Shown here in pieces: positions 5,795 through 8,353 of a DNA stretch of 8,353 nt; the stretch's first letter is position 1; every line of letters starts with the position of its first letter. A program made the position numbers and the translations under genes. Source of the stretch: Chitinophaga pinensis. Its GTDB lineage: Bacteria; Bacteroidota; Bacteroidia; Flavobacteriales_D; Crocinitomicaceae. The stretch spans positions 1 to 8,353 of the forward strand of contig CAMBMC010000095.1 in assembly GCA_945868555.1 (NCBI GenBank), given 5' to 3'. A model generated the notes under the pieces. That model was given only the letters and a program-made list of their open reading frames with translations, was not told the DNA's origin and ran no database searches.

Positions 5795-6736
5795 TTATGC
5801 ATTCGTAGCATTCATAGTGTCAAGAACAGACATCACTGACTTCACCGCAATTGCAGACTCTTCCAACAATGCTTTTTCAGCATCATTCAAATCTAGTTCG
5901 ATGATTTTTTCGATTCCATTTTTTCCAAGAACAACTGGAACACCAAGGAAGATCTCTTTCATTCCGTATTCCCCATCCAACCATGCGCATACTGGGAAGA
6001 TGCGTTTTTGGTCACGAACGATCGCTTCTACCATTTGAGCAGCTGCGGCACCTGGTGCATACCATGCAGATGTACCCAACAGCTTAACGATTTCACCACC
6101 ACCAAACTTCGTGCGTTCGATGATTTCGTTCAATTTCTCTTCGCTGATCAATTCCGTTACTGGAATCCCTGCAACTGTTGTGTAACGAGGAAGCGGCACC
6201 ATTGTGTCACCGTGACCACCCATCAATACCGCTTGGATATCTTTTGGAGAAACATTCAATTCAGTCGCAAGAAACGCACGATAACGCGCAGTATCGAGGA
6301 CTCCGGCCATTCCAAAAACACGCTTAGAATCAATTTTCGCATTCAAATATGCACAGTACGTCATCACATCCAATGGGTTTGAGACCACGATAATGATGGC
6401 ATTCGGTGAATATTTGACCACATTTTCAGTTACCGTTTTCACGATTCCTGCATTGGTAGCAATCAAATCATCTCTTGACATCCCCGGTTTTCTTGGAAGT
6501 CCTGAAGTGATCACAACCACATCCGAATTCGCCGTTTTTGAATAGTCATTTGTTGAGCCAACTGTACGAGAATCATAAAGATTGATTGGCGCAGTTTGCC
6601 AAATATCCAATGCCTTTCCTTCAGCAAAACCTTCTTTAATATCGAGAAGTACGATTTCATTTGCGATTTCTCTTTGAGCGAGAACATCTGCACACGTAGC
6701 GCCTACGTTTCCGGCGCCAACTACAGTTACCTTCAT
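5795..6736 (-). CDS. mdh: Malate dehydrogenase (NAD-dependent)
   Basis: This 313-residue cytoplasmic enzyme interconverts malate and oxaloacetate with NAD in the TCA cycle. It belongs to the LDH-like branch of malate dehydrogenases, and its length is full. The Rossmann motif is GAGNVG at residues 7-12, with Asp32 at the end of the second strand favouring NAD over NADP. The mobile loop GLPRKPGMSRDD carries Arg82 and Arg88; Arg82 at the position that is Gln in lactate dehydrogenases marks it as malate-specific. Asp148 and Arg151 (VLDTARYR) and the catalytic His175 (GGHGDTMVP) are all present. Start ATG at 6736 leads straight into the first beta strand. The gene is monocistronic, with its own terminator, and faces away from the sigma factor gene across a 129-base spacer in which I found no exact -7 element for either gene. 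Function is secure. Confidence 0.97.
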   Translation of the reverse strand: MKVTVVGAGNVGATCADVLAQREIANEIVLLDIKEGFAEGKALDIWQTAPINLYDSRTVGSTNDYSKTANSDVVVITSGLPRKPGMSRDDLIATNAGIVKTVTENVVKYSPNAIIIVVSNPLDVMTYCAYLNAKIDSKRVFGMAGVLDTARYRAFLATELNVSPKDIQAVLMGGHGDTMVPLPRYTTVAGIPVTELISEEKLNEIIERTKFGGGEIVKLLGTSAWYAPGAAAAQMVEAIVRDQKRIFPVCAWLDGEYGMKEIFLGVPVVLGKNGIEKIIELDLNDAEKALLEESAIAVKSVMSVLDTMNATNA

Positions 6737-6865
6737 TTCACACGATTTTTTTTGTATCTATTAACGACGACGAATTTAGTACAAATGCCAATATTTTCGT
6801 TTAATTTGTGGGGAAAATTACGCTTTTGTCGATAAAATAATAATTCGCAGGCAACCGGGCGCTGA

Positions 6866-7462
6866 ATGCATCGTTTTAGTAACGAATCGAATGTGGAGAA
6901 CAAAGAACAATTAAAGGAGATTATTGAAGGTTGCCTTCGAAATGACAGACGGTCACAAGAGGCGATCTTTAAACTTTTTTATGGAAAAATGATGGTGGTT
7001 TGTATGCGTTATACAAACGATAGAGACACCGCTCAAGAAGTTCTCCAGGAAGGATTCATGAAGGTCTTTGAAAAATTGGGTGCATTTGATTACAAGGGTT
7101 CTTTTGAAGGATGGGTGCGAAGAATTGTGGCAAATACCTCGATTGATGCCATCCGCCGATCTAAGAAAAACCCGATCCTCACGGACAACGACAATGACTT
7201 TAAAATTGGAGGTGAAAATCCGATGGAGAAGCAAGAGACAATTGAACTAGGAGAACTAAAAGCAGAAATGGCCATGGAGGCAATTCAAAAATTATCTCCA
7301 GCCTATCGCACAGTGTTCAACCTTTATGTTTTGGAAGAGTATTCTCACAAGGAAATTGCGGAAATGCTTGGTATCAGTGAGGGCACATCAAAATCCAATT
7401 TAGCGAAAGCAAAAATGAATCTTCAAAAAATATTAAACAAAAAATTCATGAACATTGATTGA
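6866..7462 (+). CDS. ECF-type RNA polymerase sigma factor
   Basis: This 198-residue group 4 (extracytoplasmic function) sigma factor has only regions 2 and 4. Region 2 spans about residues 30-100 (AIFKLFYGKMMVVCMRY, DTAQEVLQEGFMKVF, GWVRRIVANTSIDAIRR), covering core-enzyme and -10 contacts. A linker at about 101-130 is acidic and Asn-rich. Region 4 spans about 137-190 (LSPAYRTVFNLYVLEEYS) with the helix-turn-helix HKEIAEMLGISEGTSKSNLAKAK. An in-frame TGA directly precedes the ATG at 6866, so no earlier start exists; GTG at codon 10 is a less likely alternative. The next gene starts 1 base after this stop, implying one transcript and coupled translation with a membrane partner that probably controls the sigma factor. 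Its regulon cannot be read from the window. Confidence 0.95.
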   Translation: MHRFSNESNVENKEQLKEIIEGCLRNDRRSQEAIFKLFYGKMMVVCMRYTNDRDTAQEVLQEGFMKVFEKLGAFDYKGSFEGWVRRIVANTSIDAIRRSKKNPILTDNDNDFKIGGENPMEKQETIELGELKAEMAMEAIQKLSPAYRTVFNLYVLEEYSHKEIAEMLGISEGTSKSNLAKAKMNLQKILNKKFMNID

Positions 7463-7463
7463 C

Positions 7464-8353
7464 ATGAAGGAAAGTATAGAAAATAAAATTAAAGAAAGTT
7501 TAAAGGAGCATGAACTGCCCTACGATGCATCAGCATGGACTTCCATGAGTGCGCGATTGGATAAGTCCATGCCTACTCAAACGAGCTCGAATGCTTTAAA
7601 ATGGTGGTTCGGTGGCGCTGCAGTTGTAGCTGCGATAGCTATTTCAGCAGTTTACCTTTTCACGGACAATAAAAAGGAACTTAAGTCGGAGAAAGAAGTT
7701 ACTCACACAGCGGAAAAGAAGCAAGATCCAAAAACGGAGGAAAATGATGTGAACGCAACGAAATCTAAAGATAAAATAATCGAGCAACTCAAAACAAACG
7801 AACAAGAGTCCCTATTTGAACAAGTATTTGACGCGAGCAGTGCATCCCAAGAAACATCGGAAACAACATTAGCGGAGCAAATTATTGACAATGGTGTTAT
7901 TGATTTGCAGCGCATGCAATCCAATGAAAACCAGAACGATCAAAACAATGCTGCTTGGAGCGTAAAAATTTCCGAAGTTGGTTCTGTTTGTGCACTTCAA
8001 CCTGTGTACATTGACAACGCAAACACTGTAGCCTTAACTATCGGACTAAATGATGATCTAACCATCGTTCCCGCAGGAAAAGAAGTAACAATTTTCCCTA
8101 AATACACAGGAGTTTACACCGTTTCATATGTAGAAAATGGGAATACGGTGTCAAGTGCTTACTTTACTGTTAAACAAGCACCACGTTCAGACTTCCAAGT
8201 CGACATGTCTGAGAAATACGATCAAGGTGTGCCGACTACGGTATTGACAGAATCGTCAGGCGAAGAAGGAAATTATTCATGGTTGATTGATGGCAAACAT
8301 ACGATTATTGGGGGCAATGTGAAAGCACATTTCTTCTCCAAAGGAAATCACGA
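7464..8353 (+). CDS. Putative membrane-anchored anti-sigma protein with Ig/PKD-like region (3' end cut off)
   Basis: The frame is open for 296 codons to the right edge. Residues 1-34 (MKESIENKIKESLKEHELPY, then DASAWTSMSARLDK) resemble the short cytoplasmic helical segment, ending in a W-containing motif and R-L, that starts many Bacteroidota proteins encoded next to ECF sigma factors. A membrane segment follows at about 47-66 (WWFGGAAVVAAIAISAVYLF). Residues 68-160 are a charged, Gln/Asn/Glu-rich linker. An Ig-like stretch lies at about 165-237. From about 242 a PKD-like domain begins, with SWLIDGKHTI and a following aromatic strand, and it is cut by the edge. The Cys-rich ZAS zinc motif is not seen. 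The likely role is holding the sigma factor at the membrane and responding to an envelope signal. This rests on position and layout. More PKD domains or a type IX secretion/gliding C-terminal domain may follow outside the window. Confidence 0.75.
   Translation, partial: MKESIENKIKESLKEHELPYDASAWTSMSARLDKSMPTQTSSNALKWWFGGAAVVAAIAISAVYLFTDNKKELKSEKEVTHTAEKKQDPKTEENDVNATKSKDKIIEQLKTNEQESLFEQVFDASSASQETSETTLAEQIIDNGVIDLQRMQSNENQNDQNNAAWSVKISEVGSVCALQPVYIDNANTVALTIGLNDDLTIVPAGKEVTIFPKYTGVYTVSYVENGNTVSSAYFTVKQAPRSDFQVDMSEKYDQGVPTTVLTESSGEEGNYSWLIDGKHTIIGGNVKAHFFSKGNH

Noticed and set aside
6008..6382. 124-codon open frame on the plus strand
   Set aside because: It is antisense to the conserved core of mdh, including the catalytic region, and has a low-complexity His/Cys/Thr-rich product typical of shadow frames.
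6737..6865. Promoters for mdh and the sigma factor in the shared spacer
   Set aside because: Only one-mismatch versions of TAnnTTTG were found (for example TAAATTCG on the minus strand and TATTTTCG on the plus strand). These are too common in AT-rich DNA to call.

Overview
The window looks like a chromosomal segment of a free-living Bacteroidota, most likely of the Flavobacteriia type. The signs are a moderately AT-rich sequence, no clear Shine-Dalgarno sites, A-rich leaders, several exact matches to the Bacteroidota -7 promoter element TAnnTTTG, a type B ribosomal protein L31, a menaquinone gene, WG-repeat and TonB-like envelope proteins, and an ECF sigma factor paired with a membrane-anchored partner carrying Ig/PKD-like domains. 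A genus cannot be given from sequence inspection alone.

Left part (1-3690, minus strand): transcription runs right to left through a secreted WG-repeat protein, a TonB-like protein whose start overlaps the end of the WG gene, and menB, which is cut by the left window edge. The WG and TonB-like genes are almost certainly cotranscribed. menB follows after 48 bases and may have its own promoter.

Middle (3691-5794): rpmE2 (L31 type B, minus strand) ends in a strong intrinsic terminator and is divergent from a plus-strand lipoprotein with a beta-helix fold. Next comes a 226-base gene-free stretch. It holds a small family of GGAC-starting repeats, inverted copies of their core, and the terminator of mdh.

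Right part (5795-8353): mdh (malate dehydrogenase, TCA cycle) is on the minus strand. A 129-base spacer separates it from the plus-strand pair of an ECF sigma factor and a membrane-anchored putative anti-sigma protein, which runs off the right edge.

Functionally this is mostly housekeeping (menaquinone synthesis, TCA cycle, ribosome) mixed with envelope proteins. The least ordinary parts are the coupled WG/TonB-like pair, the sigma/anti-sigma pair with an extracytoplasmic PKD-like region, and the GGAC repeat cluster. I saw no phage, transposon, CRISPR, tRNA or rRNA, and nothing that clearly amounts to a new multi-gene system.
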